From Lumbricus terrestris (lineage: Eukaryota; Annelida; Clitellata; Crassiclitellata; Lumbricidae), in contig OX457052.1 in assembly GCA_949752735.1 (NCBI GenBank), positions 15,622,064 through 15,686,063 on the forward strand: a stretch of DNA of 64,000 bases. The letters run 5' to 3'. Every line of letters starts with the position of its first letter. Position 1 is the stretch's first letter. The notes beneath the pieces are model-generated. The model did not search any database. It saw only the letters and a program-made list of their open reading frames with translations, and had not been told where the DNA came from. Below are positions 11,663-23,784 of this stretch, in pieces. The translations under genes were made by a program, and so were the position numbers.

Positions 11663-11727
11663 TTCTTCTTCTTCTTCTTCTTCTTCTTCTTCTTCTTCTT
11701 CTTCGCAGCAGCAGCAGCAGCAGCAAC
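11631..11727 (+). repeat. (CTT)n followed by (CAG)n microsatellites
   Basis: About 70 bases of TCT/CTT then GCAGCAGCAG. All reading frames through it stay open because of the repeat period; this is not evidence of a protein. Confidence 0.95.
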
Positions 11728-11799
11728 GGACGTCAGTTTCGACCCAGCGAATATATCTCTATAGAGGCAGGATGAAGATTTTCCCCGATTGCGCTCATC

Positions 11800-12145
11800 G
11801 TGCTACACACGCATGCATACACACACACACGTATGCACACACACACACACACACGCATGCATACACACACACACACACACACACGAATGCAGGCAACTCC
11901 GTTGCTAAAGACGGAGACTCGGACAGACGCAGGGAGACAACTGCAGTCTCTGTCTGTCTCTGGCTGTCTCCGTCTGTCTCTGTCTCTCTCTATCAGTCTC
12001 TGTCTGTCTCTGTCTGTCTCTATCTGTCTCTGTCTGTCTCTGTCTGTCTCCGTCTGTCTCCGTCTGTCTCTGTCTGTCTTTGTCTGTCTCTGTCTGTCTC
12101 TGTCTGTCTCTGTCTGTTTCTGTCTGTTTCTGTCTGTCCCGCTTT
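11800..12145 (+). repeat. (CA)n then (CTGTCT)n array
   Basis: An ACACAC tract (about 11812-11884) with GCATGCAT interruptions, then about 190 bp of CTGTCTCTGTCTGTCTC-type repeats (11945-12140). Confidence 0.95.
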
Positions 12146-12246
12146 CCTCTGTCTCGGTCTAATTTCTGTGCTTTGGGGAAGTCTGGGAGGGGTGAGAAGG
12201 GAAGTATAGACAGGGTTATGCAGACTTTGCCTCTGTCCGCACCTGA

Positions 12247-12247
<1 letters not shown>

Positions 12248-12307
<60 letters not shown>
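12248..12307. repeat. (TA)n, about 60 bp
   Basis: Uninterrupted TATATA run. Confidence 0.97.
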
Positions 12308-12309
<2 letters not shown>

Positions 12310-12410
12310 TCTGTAGTGTTTCTACAGAGAAAGAGAGCGACAACGAACATTGTATATAATATTGAGGCGATCAATGCAAATGCGGAACTCTGATGACTTT
12401 GAATGTGAAA

Positions 12411-12412
12411 TA

Positions 12413-12446
<34 letters not shown>
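12411..12446 (+). repeat. (CTG)n, about 11 units
   Basis: Pure GCTGCTGCT trinucleotide run. Confidence 0.95.
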
Positions 12447-12654
12447 AGAAAGTGTTGTCATCATCCTCCTGCCATCTTCATCCGCCTGCTCCTCTCTTCC
12501 TCGTCGTCTTCGTCATTTAACGCCATGAATGACTTATTACCCCAGTATTTATATTTTGACGAGATACGAAGCAATCGATGCGTCGTGAGTAGTGTGTTAA
12601 GTAAGAGTACTATATCAAAAGGTGGTAAGAGTTCTATATCAACACCCCACGCCG

Positions 12655-13215
12655 ATATAGAAAAGCTCATTAATATTAATGGAAAAAGTCACGTGACTAA
12701 TTAATATTCATGTAATGCTATGACATCATAATTGGAGTACGTTCTGGGTCATTCTGGAAGCCCTATGTGTGTTTGTATGGGTGTATGTCTGTTTGTATGT
12801 CTGTCTGTCTGTCTGTCTGTCTGTCTGCGTGTCTGTGTGTGTATGTGCCATTAGCATGCATTGCGCTCATTACTATTAATGTATGCTGTGACGTCACCTT
12901 CTGGAACCGTCTCGTACTTTCCAGTGTGTGTGTATGCTTGTTTGTATGTTTGTATGTTTGTGCCTGTGTTTGTGTGCATAACTAGATGATTAAGCATGCC
13001 TTATTGCTGCAGGGCTAATTAATATTCATGCTGTGACGTTATCTTCTGGAAGCTTCTTTGGAACTCAATGGCTAACACTGGAACAGTCCATAATTACATG
13101 CGTCTCTCTATTTACCCCTATGTCCTTCTGTCTGTGCCTGTGTGTGTGTGTCTGTGTGTATGACGTCATAGCCGTGGAACTTTCTGGTTAACACTGGAAG
13201 ACTGTCGAACATCGA
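12655..13215 (+). repeat. Imperfect tandem repeat (about 150-260 bp period) with CRE-like sites
   Basis: Successive units contain TTAATATTCATG, a TG-TGACGTCA-type core (near 12890, 13035 and 13159), TTCTGGAA and a TGTCTGTGTG/GTTTGTATG stretch. The palindrome TGACGTCA is the CREB/ATF site consensus. Whether it is functional here is unknown; duplication alone would explain its recurrence. Confidence 0.55.
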
Positions 13216-14255
13216 ATAATTACATACACCCCCTCTGCCTACCTCACTCTGTACATGGCTATTGTATTAACAATGGCCTTATACAAAGACCGATGTCCTT
13301 TCTAAGCGCCTCCGGCCATCTGCACCACATGCCATTATATGAGGTGTCTCTGCGATAATTATGCCTACGCGACAACTCAGCCACGCGTCATTCAATTCGG
13401 TTTGCAGCGTGAGTGCATTTATTTAAACGATAATTTTTTCTTTCCATCACATTATACAAAAAGCGAAAACGGCACCCTCCCTTAATTCAGACCTGGGTCT
13501 GGTACCATCAGTGTATCTTAGGTTGGAAGAAATCAATGTACAAGCATTTGCATCGGCGTTGTAATAAAGACTATTACAGATATTCATTTCCTAAGTGCTA
13601 CCTTGGCTCTGCATGGCATGGTCAGAATGCAGTCAAGTTCTTTGCATGTTTTGTATTATACTTCAACTCAGACATTATTGATGTACTACGTAATGCCAGA
13701 CCAAAGCAAAATGTAAAGGAGGGGCACACTAACATACATACATGCATGCATGCATCAATGCATATAGACGCTGATTAAATTTGGAATTTTAGACTATGTT
13801 GTAGACGTCATTTGCGATGTGTGGAATGTTACATTATTTGAACAGCCATGCTAGACGATGCCTAGGCTACTTAAAATATTATTCCTACAGGCCAATGTTT
13901 TACACGTAGGCCTATAGGAGTCCTTTGAGAAGCAGTTCATTGAAGCATTTTTCATTCCTATGCATTCAAATCCTTTACCGCTTGAACAAAAATAGGACTT
14001 CAGCTCAACCAGTTGGTGCACTATGCAGGACCAGACTCATGTTTGTGTAAAGGAGGAGGGCAACGCTAATGTACTGACAGCGCTTCCAACATCTACAGAA
14101 GTCTAAAACGCGCATTATATTTTTGTACGTGCTGCTTTCACTGACTGTGACTGTCTGCCAACGTGCGTACGAGTACCGGTCATTGTACTTTGCACGTGTG
14201 GCTGTATCTCTGGCAGTGCACCGGCCTGTAATGTTGACGATAGATCTGTTACACG
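13216..14255. other. No gene recognised
   Basis: A short ATACATACATGCATGCATGC run near 13733-13755 is the only repeat noted. No coding signal. Confidence 0.45.
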
Positions 14256-14261
14256 GTAAAA

Positions 14262-14456
14262 GTTATGCGTGGAGATGCAGTGGAAACTTCCCACTTAATG
14301 GTGGACTCTATTACTACACTGTTAAAGCTAAGGGTGGAGATGCAGTGGAAACTCCCACTTAATGGTGGACTCTATTACTACACTGTTAAAGCTAAGGGTG
14401 GAGATGCAGTGGAAACTCCCACTTAATGGTGGACTCTATTACTACAATGTTAAAAC
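14262..14456 (+). repeat. Three tandem copies of a 64-bp unit
   Basis: The unit contains GGTGGAGATGCAGTGGAAAC and TGGTGGACTCTATTACTACA. Copies two and three are nearly identical, implying recent amplification. The unit length is not a multiple of three, so it is not a peptide repeat. Confidence 0.9.
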
Positions 14457-14504
14457 GAACAACATAGCATTTTAGCTATAAGGCGCAATTTTTATCCTTC
14501 CATA

Positions 14505-15025
14505 CCACATCCTCCCTTCCTCCATCCCTCCATTTATTTCTCATTCCAATGAATCCTACACTATGAAGCGTTAAAAATAGAGGAAAATTTGATCATTTTA
14601 ACTTTCAAACCTCAATTTTACCATTCCATACTACTATCCACCCCTCCTACTCCCAGTCTTCTTCCATTTTTCATTCCAGTATTCTTGCATTATTGTGCAG
14701 TCTCAAACACTGAAACGCTAAGAATTGAGGAAATTTGAATTATTGCAACTATGTTGGTTCAATTTTACCATTCCTTGCTCTTAATGCTTACACATTTCAA
14801 CATCTCAACCATGCAAATTCCACAATTCCTGACCTGCTTACTTACTTACTTACAAAATCTCAGCACTTCAACAGCTTTACACATACACAACCCTGCGCCT
14901 GTCTCTCATTTCTTCACTCATTCAATTCTAAATACTTGCATCTTTCAACATCTCATCCATGCAAATTTTATCATTCCTAGTCTGCTTACTTACTTATTCA
15001 CAAAATTTCAGCAATGCATCAGCTT
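14505..15025 (+). repeat. Diverged duplicated blocks
   Basis: CAATTTTACCATTCC recurs near 14612 and 14760. A second pair (about 14788-14890 and 14935-15020) shares TTTCAACATCTCA-CCATGCAAATT and CTGCTTACTTACTTA. Non-coding. Confidence 0.6.
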
Positions 15026-15676
15026 TCGGTCGTTCGGTCGTTCGGTCTTTCGGTCTTTCGGTCGTTCGGTCTTTTGGTCTTTCGGTCGTTCGGTCTTTCA
15101 GTCGGTCGGTCTTTCGGTCGGTCGGTCTTTCGGTCGTTCGGTCTTTCGGTCGGTCGGTCTTTCGGTCGTTCGGTCTTTCGGTCGGTCGGTCTTTCGGTCG
15201 TTCGGTCTTTCGGTCGGTCGGTCTTTCGGTCGTTCGGTCTTTCAGTCGGTCGGTCTTTCGGTCGGTCGGTCTTTCGGTCGTTCGGTCTTTCGGTCGGTCG
15301 GTCTTTCGGTCGTTCGGTCTTTCGGTCGGTCGGTCTTTCGGTCGGTCTTGGTCTTTCGGTCGGTTGGTCTTTCGGTCGGTCGGTCTTTCAGTCGGTCGGT
15401 CTTTCGGTCGGTCGGTCTTTCGGTCGTTCGGTCTTTCGGTCGGTCGGTCTTTCGGTCGGTCGGTCTTTCGGTCGTTCGGTCTTTCGGTCGGTCTTGGTCT
15501 TTCGGTCGGTTGGTCTTTTGGTCTTTCGGTCGGTCGGTCTTTCGGTCGGTCTTGGTCTTTCGGTCGGTTGGTCTTTTGGTCTTTCGGTCGGTCGGTCTTT
15601 CGGTCGGTCTTGGTCTTTCGGTCGGTCAGTCTTTCGGTCGTTTGTTCGGTCGTTCGGTCGGTCGTTCGGTCGGTAT
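15026..15676 (+). repeat. 650-bp satellite of GGTC/GTTC/TCTT tetramers
   Basis: The array is built from CGGTCGGT, CGGTCGTT and CGGTCTTT octamers arranged in higher-order blocks of about 28-48 bp, with occasional GGTCTTGGTC variants toward the right half. Long open frames in all three plus frames (RSFGRSVFRS-type) follow from the repeat and are not proteins. Confidence 0.95.
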
Positions 15677-16900
15677 AGTGGAAGAATTGGGCGTCATCAT
15701 GCAGCCATCATCCTATCATCAGAATATTTATTACCGTCACCGACACCTTCAAGATCCGTCACTTTTTCGTCAAAGGCATACAGAACCGATATGTGTGACG
15801 ATAAAACACACTCACACACTCACACTCATGTATATGTATATTATATATATGCACATACATGTGTATATAGGCTATATCTGTATATATATGAATGTATGAG
15901 CATTATATGACAGCATAATTATATACTGGTAGTTTCTGCCATATTATACTTGCAATAACAGATCACGTGATATCGTATGAATCTGTCTTGCGTGCATGAA
16001 ATGGATGCCAGTCCATGTATCTAATATTATTTTAAATAGGCGTAGTCCATTCAATATAATAGATGTCCGCGTTTAAAGCTAGAATTTTATATTGTACCAT
16101 GTGTGAAAAATCGCGATGAAAGTCATAACATGCAGTTAGACTCGTTTTGTCTCTGGTATATAATGTGAAATTGTGAACTACAGACGCGTTGTTGTATTTT
16201 TATGTGCGCACTAAATCGACTCTGCATGGGCTCATATGTATACGTATGGTTAACATAAAATTCCTCTAAAAATTAATTTGGTCATCGGCGTCCAAAAGCC
16301 TATTATGATGATTCATGCATAATTCAAAATTTTACAGCGTTTCTTGTTAGTGGACTATAATAGTATACGACGTGTTTCGTAAAATTTTGTGAAGTTCCGC
16401 GAAAGTAAATTTTTTATGCGAATGGTTCATGATCTTTGGCACATAAAAATGAGACATTTGCTGATAATAAATCAAACTCGTCACATCGCCATACAGCGTA
16501 GCCTACACGACGTACACGTGTATAAGAAAATGTACACATCGCTGTAGGTAAAACGCAATTGTGGCAGTTTAGATTGATATACAGGTCTATCAAAGAGTAA
16601 TTTAGCAAAATTAATGGTATAGCCCATACATTGTGCTTGTGGTTGAGCCACTCTACACGATGCATTTGCAAAATGATGCATGCTCTTTTGATTTTACAAC
16701 CCGTGTTTACAACCGTGTTTACGATGAACAAACATTGATGCTTGCCATTGTATACAAAAGGCGGAATCGTAAACTTTAAAATTTGATGCGCTGCTGAAAG
16801 CTTAAGCAATAGTTTATTTAGGTGTTGAACTGCAATACCCGGTTTTCATAAAGAACAGGAAGGGAACTCACGACCTGTGGTATTTATGAAATGCTTTGGG
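15677..16900. other. No gene recognised
   Basis: A 131-codon minus-strand frame at 16414-16809 lacks any motif I recognise and has no splice or codon-usage support. Otherwise AT-rich DNA. Confidence 0.45.
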
Positions 16901-16904
16901 AACT

Positions 16905-17166
16905 ATAGAGAGAAGCATAGCGAGAACCAGATAAAACTAGACAGAACCAGATAGAACCAGAGAACCTGAGAGAAACGGTGAGAACTAGATAAAATCAGAG
17001 AGAACCGGAGAAAGCCAGAGAGAACCAGAGAGAACCAGAGAGAACCAAAGAGAACCAGAGAGAACCAGAGAGAACCAGAGAGAACCAGAGAGAACCATGG
17101 AGAACCAGAGAGAACCAGTGAGAACTGGAGAGAACCATAGCGAGAACCAGAGAGAACCAAAGATAG
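16905..17166 (+). repeat. Minisatellite, 10-bp unit AGAACCAGAG
   Basis: Twenty-odd copies of AGAGAACC(A/T)G with point variants and a few shorter units. Translation gives repetitive FSLVLSGSLW on the minus strand only because of the repeat. Confidence 0.95.
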
Positions 17167-18084
17167 TCACAGATGGAAGATGCAGAGAAACTGCTAGAAA
17201 ACCAGGAAGCAAGTGCTCGTTTGACTCTAGACACAGAAAGACCAGGAAACGAGAACTCTTTTGAAGAGCTCGGAATCCAAGAGCAAGTGCGATAATTTTG
17301 TGAAACTGAGCGGCAAACCAGTTGGCCGGACTACATGTATTGCTCTGTAAACTTTAAGACAAATTTTGCACTGAACCTGTCCAGTGTCCAGTGCTAGGGT
17401 GTATCACATGTCCATAACATCACTGCGGCATAATAATTGGAGATTGTATAGCGCCGATAAGGCAGAACATACACCAGATGCATTGAAATGCATCCTCCTA
17501 TTTATACACCTCCTTTTAGGAACCTCGCAAAGACGCCATTTAGTTATTTGCACGCATCGTTGGTTGCCTGAGCCATTGTCTCATCCGAGCGTCCTGACCC
17601 GCGTGAACTCATTGATCCTGCGGCGATGTCTAATCGCTCATCGGATTGAGAGGCAGCCTATAAGCTCTGCTTTCCAGTCGGCTGGCCACCGCTGGCCGCC
17701 GAGACCACGACGTCATCTCATGGAGGAACGTCGGACGCCCGGGCGAAGAACGTCGGACGTCCGGGCGACTTGTCAACAGACACTAAACCACGTGAATGGA
17801 GAGAGAGATATAAGGAGACGCATTGATACGATGACAGGCACTCACAGCTACATTCACGAAGTCACAAAGGAAGATCGCGTTGGGTCAATAGAAACGGATT
17901 CTCACGAGAGGCGTACACAGACGTGCAAAGACGGAGACGTTTAGTACTACATTCAGAGAGACACAAACGATGCTTCAGTAAAGACAGGGCTACAAATATT
18001 GGCATCAGATAGATGGGGACAGTGACACGCAGAGATACATGTATATTCAACGGTGCATCGACAGCTACATGTACTTGCGTGGTT
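17167..18084. other. Possible spacer; no supported gene
   Basis: A 186-codon plus frame (17384-17944) starts at GTG, not ATG, and has no recognisable domain. GGACG(C/T)CCGGGCGA is repeated near 17733 and 17756. I see no gene. Confidence 0.4.
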
Positions 18085-18170
18085 GGAGAGGGGGAGAAAG
18101 AGATACAGGCAGACAGAGAGACAGACGGACAGAAAGAGATAGACAGACAGAGACAGACAGATACATGGAA

Positions 18171-18245
<75 letters not shown>

Positions 18246-18294
18246 CAGAGACAGAGACAGAGAGAGACAGAGAGAGACAGAGAGACAGAGAGAC

Positions 18295-18371
<77 letters not shown>

Positions 18372-18395
18372 GAAAGAGAAAGAGAAAGGGAGTGA
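18085..18395 (+). repeat. (GA)n/(GACA)n purine array
   Basis: About 300 bp of AGAGAG with blocks of GACAGA. A related short GGACATTGGACAGTGGACA repeat follows at 18481-18525. Confidence 0.95.
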
Positions 18396-19002
18396 GAGAA
18401 GAGAAGAGACGCTGAAGAGGTGTCAATTCTCGTCGGACATGTGGGCCAACTTCTATCGGAATACAGAGGATCATTGGAGACAGTGGACATTGGACATTGG
18501 ACAGTGGACAGTGGACAGTGGACAAGGCACTGGATTAGTATCCACTCCAGCATCATCAACTCAGACCAAGATGCAGCGTCGAGGGCAGATGATGAAGTGG
18601 GAAGACATAAAAGAAAGTACATGACAGAAATGACGCAGGCACGGAGGGAGATAGCGATACAGATAGGAGGACACGCATGAATGAAGAGAGATAGAGGGAT
18701 AAAGGAAGCGAGACTGCCTGCGCGGACGGTTGAACTCAATCGCTTCACAGCTTCGTCGTAAAAGCAATTTGATTTCTCCAGTCGATCGACTTAGAGGGGC
18801 ATTAGGATGCGCCGCTCTCCACGACCCCGTTCGTCCTCCTTCTGTGGCCCCCAGTCGCCCCTATCTCACGGGGCAAACGCAACGGCGGCCAAATGGTTCC
18901 GGTGCTGAAACGGTTTACTGCGAGATTCAATAAAGACGCCGCAGAAAGGCGGTGGTGGGTGATGGAGGTTTTGAAGATGCGACGAAAGAGGAATATTCAC
19001 AG

Positions 19003-19037
<35 letters not shown>

Positions 19038-19464
19038 CCAGCAGCAGCAGCAGGAGGAGCATCAGGAGAGAGTCAGAAGGAGGAGGAGGAGTGAGTAGAT
19101 CGTGTTCACCAATCAACGACTGGCAGTTCGAGAGATCCTGCTTCCTAAGACACCGTGATGAATGGATCCTTCGTGATCAGACTCGTATAGATACTTGGAT
19201 TCCCGGCAGGCAACATCGTGCAGGATGGTTGGTGGCTGTTTGCCTACAGGCGTTACGTGGGGGAGTGGGTGCATGTGCGTGGTTGGCTTCGGTTGAAGAT
19301 GGATGGGTTCAGGTGAAGAATGGTAAGGATCAGGGAAGCCACCTGTTGGCAGGATCAATTAGTCGCAGAGTCGATCGTGAGCCGTTTCATTTGTGATTTG
19401 AATGCCGATGCACACGATTTGCATCACTGTGTCATAGATGCGTATACGAATGACAGTTCTGGTC
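18396..19464. other. Mostly unclassified; AGC repeat at 19001-19055
   Basis: A 167-codon plus frame at 18893-19396 includes a Ser run encoded by the AGC repeat. No family resemblance is seen on either side of that run, so I do not call it a gene. Confidence 0.4.
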
Positions 19465-19878
19465 ATTCTTAATATTGTATTGTATTATATTGTATTGTAT
19501 TATATTGTATTGTAGTATATTGTATTATATTATATTGTATTGTATTACATTATATTATATTGTATTATATTATATTGCATTATATTATATTGTATTGTAT
19601 TATATTGTATTGTATTATATTGTATTGTATTATATTGTATTGTAGTATATTGTATTATATTATATTGTATTGTATTACATTATATTATATTGTATTATAT
19701 TATATTGCATTATATTATATTGTATTGTATTATATTGTATTGTAGTATATTGTATTATATTGTATTATATTGTATTGAATTATATTGTATTGTATTATAT
19801 TGCATTATATTATATTGCATTGTATTATATTGTATTGTATTATTATTGTATTGTATTGTATTATATTATATTGTATGT
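19465..19878 (+). repeat. About 410-bp array of TTGTATTATA
   Basis: A 10-bp unit (TTGTATTATA, with TTGCATTATA and TTGTAGTATA variants) runs for about forty copies. A block of about 120 bp is repeated (19510-19600 resembles 19640-19730), showing higher-order duplication. Confidence 0.95.
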
Positions 19879-20166
19879 GACTATTTATAAAGCGCTTCTC
19901 TCTACAACAACCTTTCAGAAGCGCTTTCAATGCGTTCGACCCCGAGAAGAGGCAGGATTTGAGACGAGAGAAAGATGGGCAGAGAGAGAAAAAGACGGAG
20001 CAAGCTGATTGTGGAAGTCCATTCCATAAAGAAGAAGGGTCTGTGCAGACAAACCATCTGGATTGAGTCATATCATACGCGTGGAAGCAAGCGTTCAAGT
20101 CGACCGTGTTCTTTTATGCATGCTTTCGTCTGTGTCCACGTTTAGTAATGAGTGCGGTAGGGGGTC

Positions 20167-20470
20167 CATGGGCTGATCCAGGGGGGTCAATCAGGCCATG
20201 GCCCCAATTTTAAAAGTGCATAGGACGTGGCCCCCCATATTGTTTCAACAAGCCATTAAATCAATGCAGCGGGAGAGAAAAGTAGGATACTGGAGAGGCC
20301 AAAGTATATTATAAAAAAGGTCATCAGTTATTTTGGCAGGGAAAATTTGTATGTTATCCAGACATTTCGACCAAACGACTAAAAAATAAAAAAGTCATCA
20401 GATTTTTTCCGGCAAAGATCGTCAAATATTTTGGCTCCCCCTTCTTCGAAAATTTCTGTATCCACCCCTG
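20167..20470. mobile_element. hAT-like MITE, CAGGGGCGGATCC family (second copy)
   Basis: The left CATGGGCTGATCCAGGGGGG and the right CTGTATCCACCCCTG correspond to the termini of the 3181-3609 element. The interior has GGTCATCAG, GACTAAAAAATAAAAAAGTC and CGGCAAAGATCGTC segments. Flanks GGTAGG..GGTC and GGTAGGTC agree only approximately. Confidence 0.6.
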
Positions 20471-21700
20471 GGTAGGTCTATCACTGAATTTTTGTGTGTT
20501 CCCTAATTGTCGGCAGTATTTTTTACTCACGAAGAGCGACAACAACCGCTATCGAAGCAGCCATAGTTTAGTTTTCCAAAATTCGCTGCTCATATTCTAT
20601 AACTCATGTTAAAGAATAGGCCTACGTAAAGTATATTTAACAAGACAAAACGACTACCAGATCATTTTTATAGGCCAAGGAAATGTAATTTTTATGTTCC
20701 ATTTGACTAGATCCGATTACCATTTCTTTTAAATACGTGCTTGGTAATCATTGATATTACTAATTTCTCTTTTGTTGTTATTGCTTAAAGTTTCTGAACA
20801 CGCCGCACAAAACATTGACCTGCAGTCACTTACGAAATATTATCGTTATAATAGACTACACCATTGACCAACAAGTGCACCACATTTACACCGACGACCA
20901 AATAGCATAGACCACATTATATGGGCCAATGGATACACCGACAGGACCTATGCGCTGGTCAGTGATCAGTGGTCAGTCCATGATGTCTTGCATAGCAACA
21001 GTGGCTTCAATCGGAACCGATCAATCGAAAGTCTTTGATGATCTTTCAGATTCTGCGACGGTTGGAAAATGGAAAGATCCGGTCAAGAATGAATCCATTA
21101 TCCGCGATCTCAAAGCGAATCGAGGTCGATGCGCAAAATTGAAACGGACTCCAAGGGAATCGAATTAAAAGACATCAGACGGACATAAATAACTATCACC
21201 CTAGGGGGATGGTGCGGGGGGCTTGACAGATTCGTATTAGTTGGTTGTCTCCTTGCTGTCTGCACCGTGGGTGCACTGCCACTCCCCTACCCCATCAGAT
21301 CGACCCCATATACTCCCAGTCGCTCTGTTTCCGAATTATCTTCGGCACCAGCTGGCGAGAGAGGATGACCGGATATGACAATAAAATGATGGTTTGTGTG
21401 TGACGTATTATACCCGACCGAGTGACCGACCTGAATGGACCCAACGTGCACGTGCCCAATTGGACAAATCATATTTTGTGGATGGTCAAACCCCGCCATT
21501 GATGACCCCCAATTATTGTTATTGTCTGCTTCCGAACGACTCTTTGATCTGATGTAGTATTGCAATCGTGCGGATATGATCTTTGCTGTCTGTTGATGAT
21601 TCACCTTAACGATGGATATATTCATATAAATAGACTTCATATCCTTATTAAGTCTTCTTCGAAACTCCTCATTTTGTCACACTTGTTGCTCAATTCAAGG
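20471..21700. other. No gene recognised
   Basis: A 79-codon plus frame (20929-21168) has no recognisable domain. No element ends were identified. Confidence 0.45.
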
Positions 21701-21701
21701 G

Positions 21702-21703
<2 letters not shown>

Positions 21704-21748
<45 letters not shown>
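21704..21748. repeat. (TA)n microsatellite
   Basis: About 44 bases of pure TA. Confidence 0.97.
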
Positions 21749-22352
21749 CTAAACACACACATACAATGTATGTGTAGGCTACTTACGCATAGATGTCTAT
21801 TATGAGAGAATTTTGAATTGCACGTGATTTCCCGTTGACAGTTTCCTCGCTTTCTTTTACAGTCAGAATTATTTGCAGATTCATATTCCAATTAAATCGT
21901 TGCCTCATCGCGTGTAACATGAATATGAGACATCGTGTGTAGAGATAATGAGATCGGAATGGATGGCTATCATATCCAATCCATTATAACTTCGGATAAT
22001 AATTATGTTATATGTGATGTGAAATTTGTGCTGGTTTGATGAATATGATAGGTCGGGGAACGCACCACACACTCAGGCGTTGACAGCTCATTTTCTTTTC
22101 AGATGCGTCCGTGATAAGACGCAGGCGAATGGATATTTATTTATTTAGCAGACTGACAATATTTTATTGCAGATGCAACATCACACGGTGCACAATTATT
22201 TTGCCTTTCTCTTTGAATGTGTAAGGCTATAATTTATTTCGTTTCACTATTTATTTATTAAACGATTGGATTAATGAGTCTCTATTGCAGTCTCACAACT
22301 GGGCGGTAGCAATCGTATAAGCGTGATCGTAATAATGAACTTATATAGCGCA

Positions 22353-22640
22353 CAAGGCCATAGCTAGGGGGTGCTTCGGGTGTTTGAACACCCCCTCCCA
22401 AATGGAAAATGGAAAAATAAAAGAATGCATTTACGAGCACATGATGTAAAAATCATGAAATAAAAGTATGAAAACACCCCCGAAATGAAAAATGCAAAAC
22501 AATTGAATGAATCGATTACATTTTCTGAAAAATTCGGCCAAATGAAAAATAGGTCATCAATTTTTTCGGACGGGAAATTCGTATATTACATTTTCTGAAG
22601 ATTTCGGCCGATGACTAAAAAGTCATCCGTTTTTCGGTCG
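22353..22640. mobile_element. Truncated CAAGGCC-family MITE
   Basis: The left end CAAGGCCATAGCTAGGGGGT followed by GGGTGTTTGAACACCCCC matches 1444 and 55019. The interior has AATCATGAAATAAAA and GATGACTAAAAAGTCATC. The expected right end CCTGGCTACGGCCTTG is missing, so the copy is truncated. Confidence 0.6.
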
Positions 22641-22845
22641 GGAAACTGAAGATGAAGAAACACCAGCAACATGAACGCCGAAAAGGTGAGCAGTGGGAAA
22701 TGGGAATGCCAAAGAAGAATTGTTGTAACGGATTCCAGGGTTCCATGCATGGTGAGCAGTGGGAACTCCAGCAAAGAATTGCAAGAGTAGTGGGGACGGC
22801 GTTCCCACCCAGTGTAAACCCTGAGCGCATCTTTAGTCTATGACA

Positions 22846-23075
22846 GTGGGGTGCGGTGGTTAATGGGTATGTTCGTTGCCTTGCAGCCGGAGGGTTGAAG
22901 GTTCGAATCCACCTCAAGTCGCCAAGTATGAACCATGGGCAAGTCCTTCACTCGCAATTGCTAAGCGCTTCGGTGTGAAACTCCGATGCAGTGTCCGTGA
23001 TTTAGTCAGGACTCGGGAGCGCCTCTGAGTAGAGAGCATGAAGGGACGTTATGACAAGTGCACATACAAACAAAC
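22846..23075 (+). repeat. tRNA-like SINE family B
   Basis: TGCGGTGGTTAATGGGTATG resembles a pol III A box. GGTTCGAATCC at 22900-22910 is an exact B box. The body (CAAGTCCTTCACTCGCAATTGC, then CTCCGATGCAGTGTCCG) continues into GGGAGCGCCTCTGAGTAG and ends near GACAAGTGCACATACAAACAAAC. A reverse-oriented copy is at 49335-49585. The 3' part resembles LINE tails at 52440 and 59310, suggesting LINE-driven mobilisation. Confidence 0.75.
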
Positions 23076-23199
23076 AGAACAAAACTGTCATGAAATCAAG
23101 ACTCTGACTTTCTCGTTTCGGGAGGTGGCATTGGTGCTGCTATCCTATAGTATACATGCGCTTATAAAATGTTGACTCACTTCAGTAGGTGGCGCTGCT

Positions 23200-23282
23200 T
23201 TAACTCTTTCCCGCCGGATGGGGTCACGGATGACCCCATTAACAGGATAGGTATCAAAACAATTCCGGCGGGAAAGGGTTAA
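23200..23282. mobile_element. 83-bp TTAA-bounded inverted repeat
   Basis: TTAA (23200-23203 and 23279-23282) encloses CTCTTTCCCGCCGG on the left and CCGGCGGGAAAGGG on the right. A second internal palindrome is GGGGTCACGGATGACCCC. The layout fits a piggyBac-like mini-MITE. Confidence 0.65.
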
Positions 23283-23412
23283 CTCTATGCGTGTTGAGCA
23301 GTCGTAAAGTCACGTGCCACTGTAATTATAAATATGTCAAATTTCCTTGTAGCCTAGTTGTAGGCCTAATGAAAGTTGGGATATGTTGCTTCCAAGGTCG
23401 TATATGGTTGTG

Positions 23413-23414
<2 letters not shown>

Positions 23415-23455
<41 letters not shown>

Positions 23456-23482
23456 TGCGTGTGCGTGTGTGTGCGCGCGCGC

Positions 23483-23518
<36 letters not shown>
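23415..23518 (+). repeat. (GT)n with GCGCGCGCG interruption
   Basis: Two TG runs separated by GGGTTGCGTGTGCG and CGCGCGCG. Confidence 0.97.
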
Positions 23519-23784
23519 AGGTTGGACGTAAAATTCTGGAGGGCTGTGGTGGAGCTAGCCTACAATTGTAGGCCTACAATATCAGCAGGTCGCGTCAAGG
23601 TCATATCAATTATATATTTAGTAGGTCGAGGAAGTTACATGTAAGGAAGATACTAAAATTCCAAAGAATTTTGGCAGGTCACAAGGCAGGTCATGGGCAA
23701 AATTGGCGGTATGTGAAATGACCTTCCGCGACCTCGGCCTATGGTAGCGCCGCCATTACCAGTGGAGGGACTGACTTTCTAATT

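Noticed and set aside
11800..12200. Open frames with THTHTH and [10 protein letters not shown] repeats
   Set aside because: CA and CTGTCT microsatellite translation only.
15014..15910. Very long plus-strand open frames (up to about 380 codons) rich in RSFGRSVFRS
   Set aside because: They are produced by a stop-free tetramer satellite in all three frames; no conserved domain or non-repeat coding part.
16414..16809. 131-codon minus-strand frame
   Set aside because: AT-rich region, no motif, no supporting gene structure.
17384..17944. 186-codon plus-strand frame
   Set aside because: It begins at GTG rather than ATG, has no recognisable motif and no splice or UTR context.
18893..19396. 167-codon plus-strand frame with a serine run
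   Set aside because: The serine run is an AGC microsatellite; the remainder shows no family resemblance. It could be real, but nothing supports it.
22846..22925. Possible functional tRNA gene
   Set aside because: It has an exact B box and an A-box-like start but no convincing acceptor stem or anticodon loop; it continues into a SINE body, so it is a tRNA-derived retroposon head.
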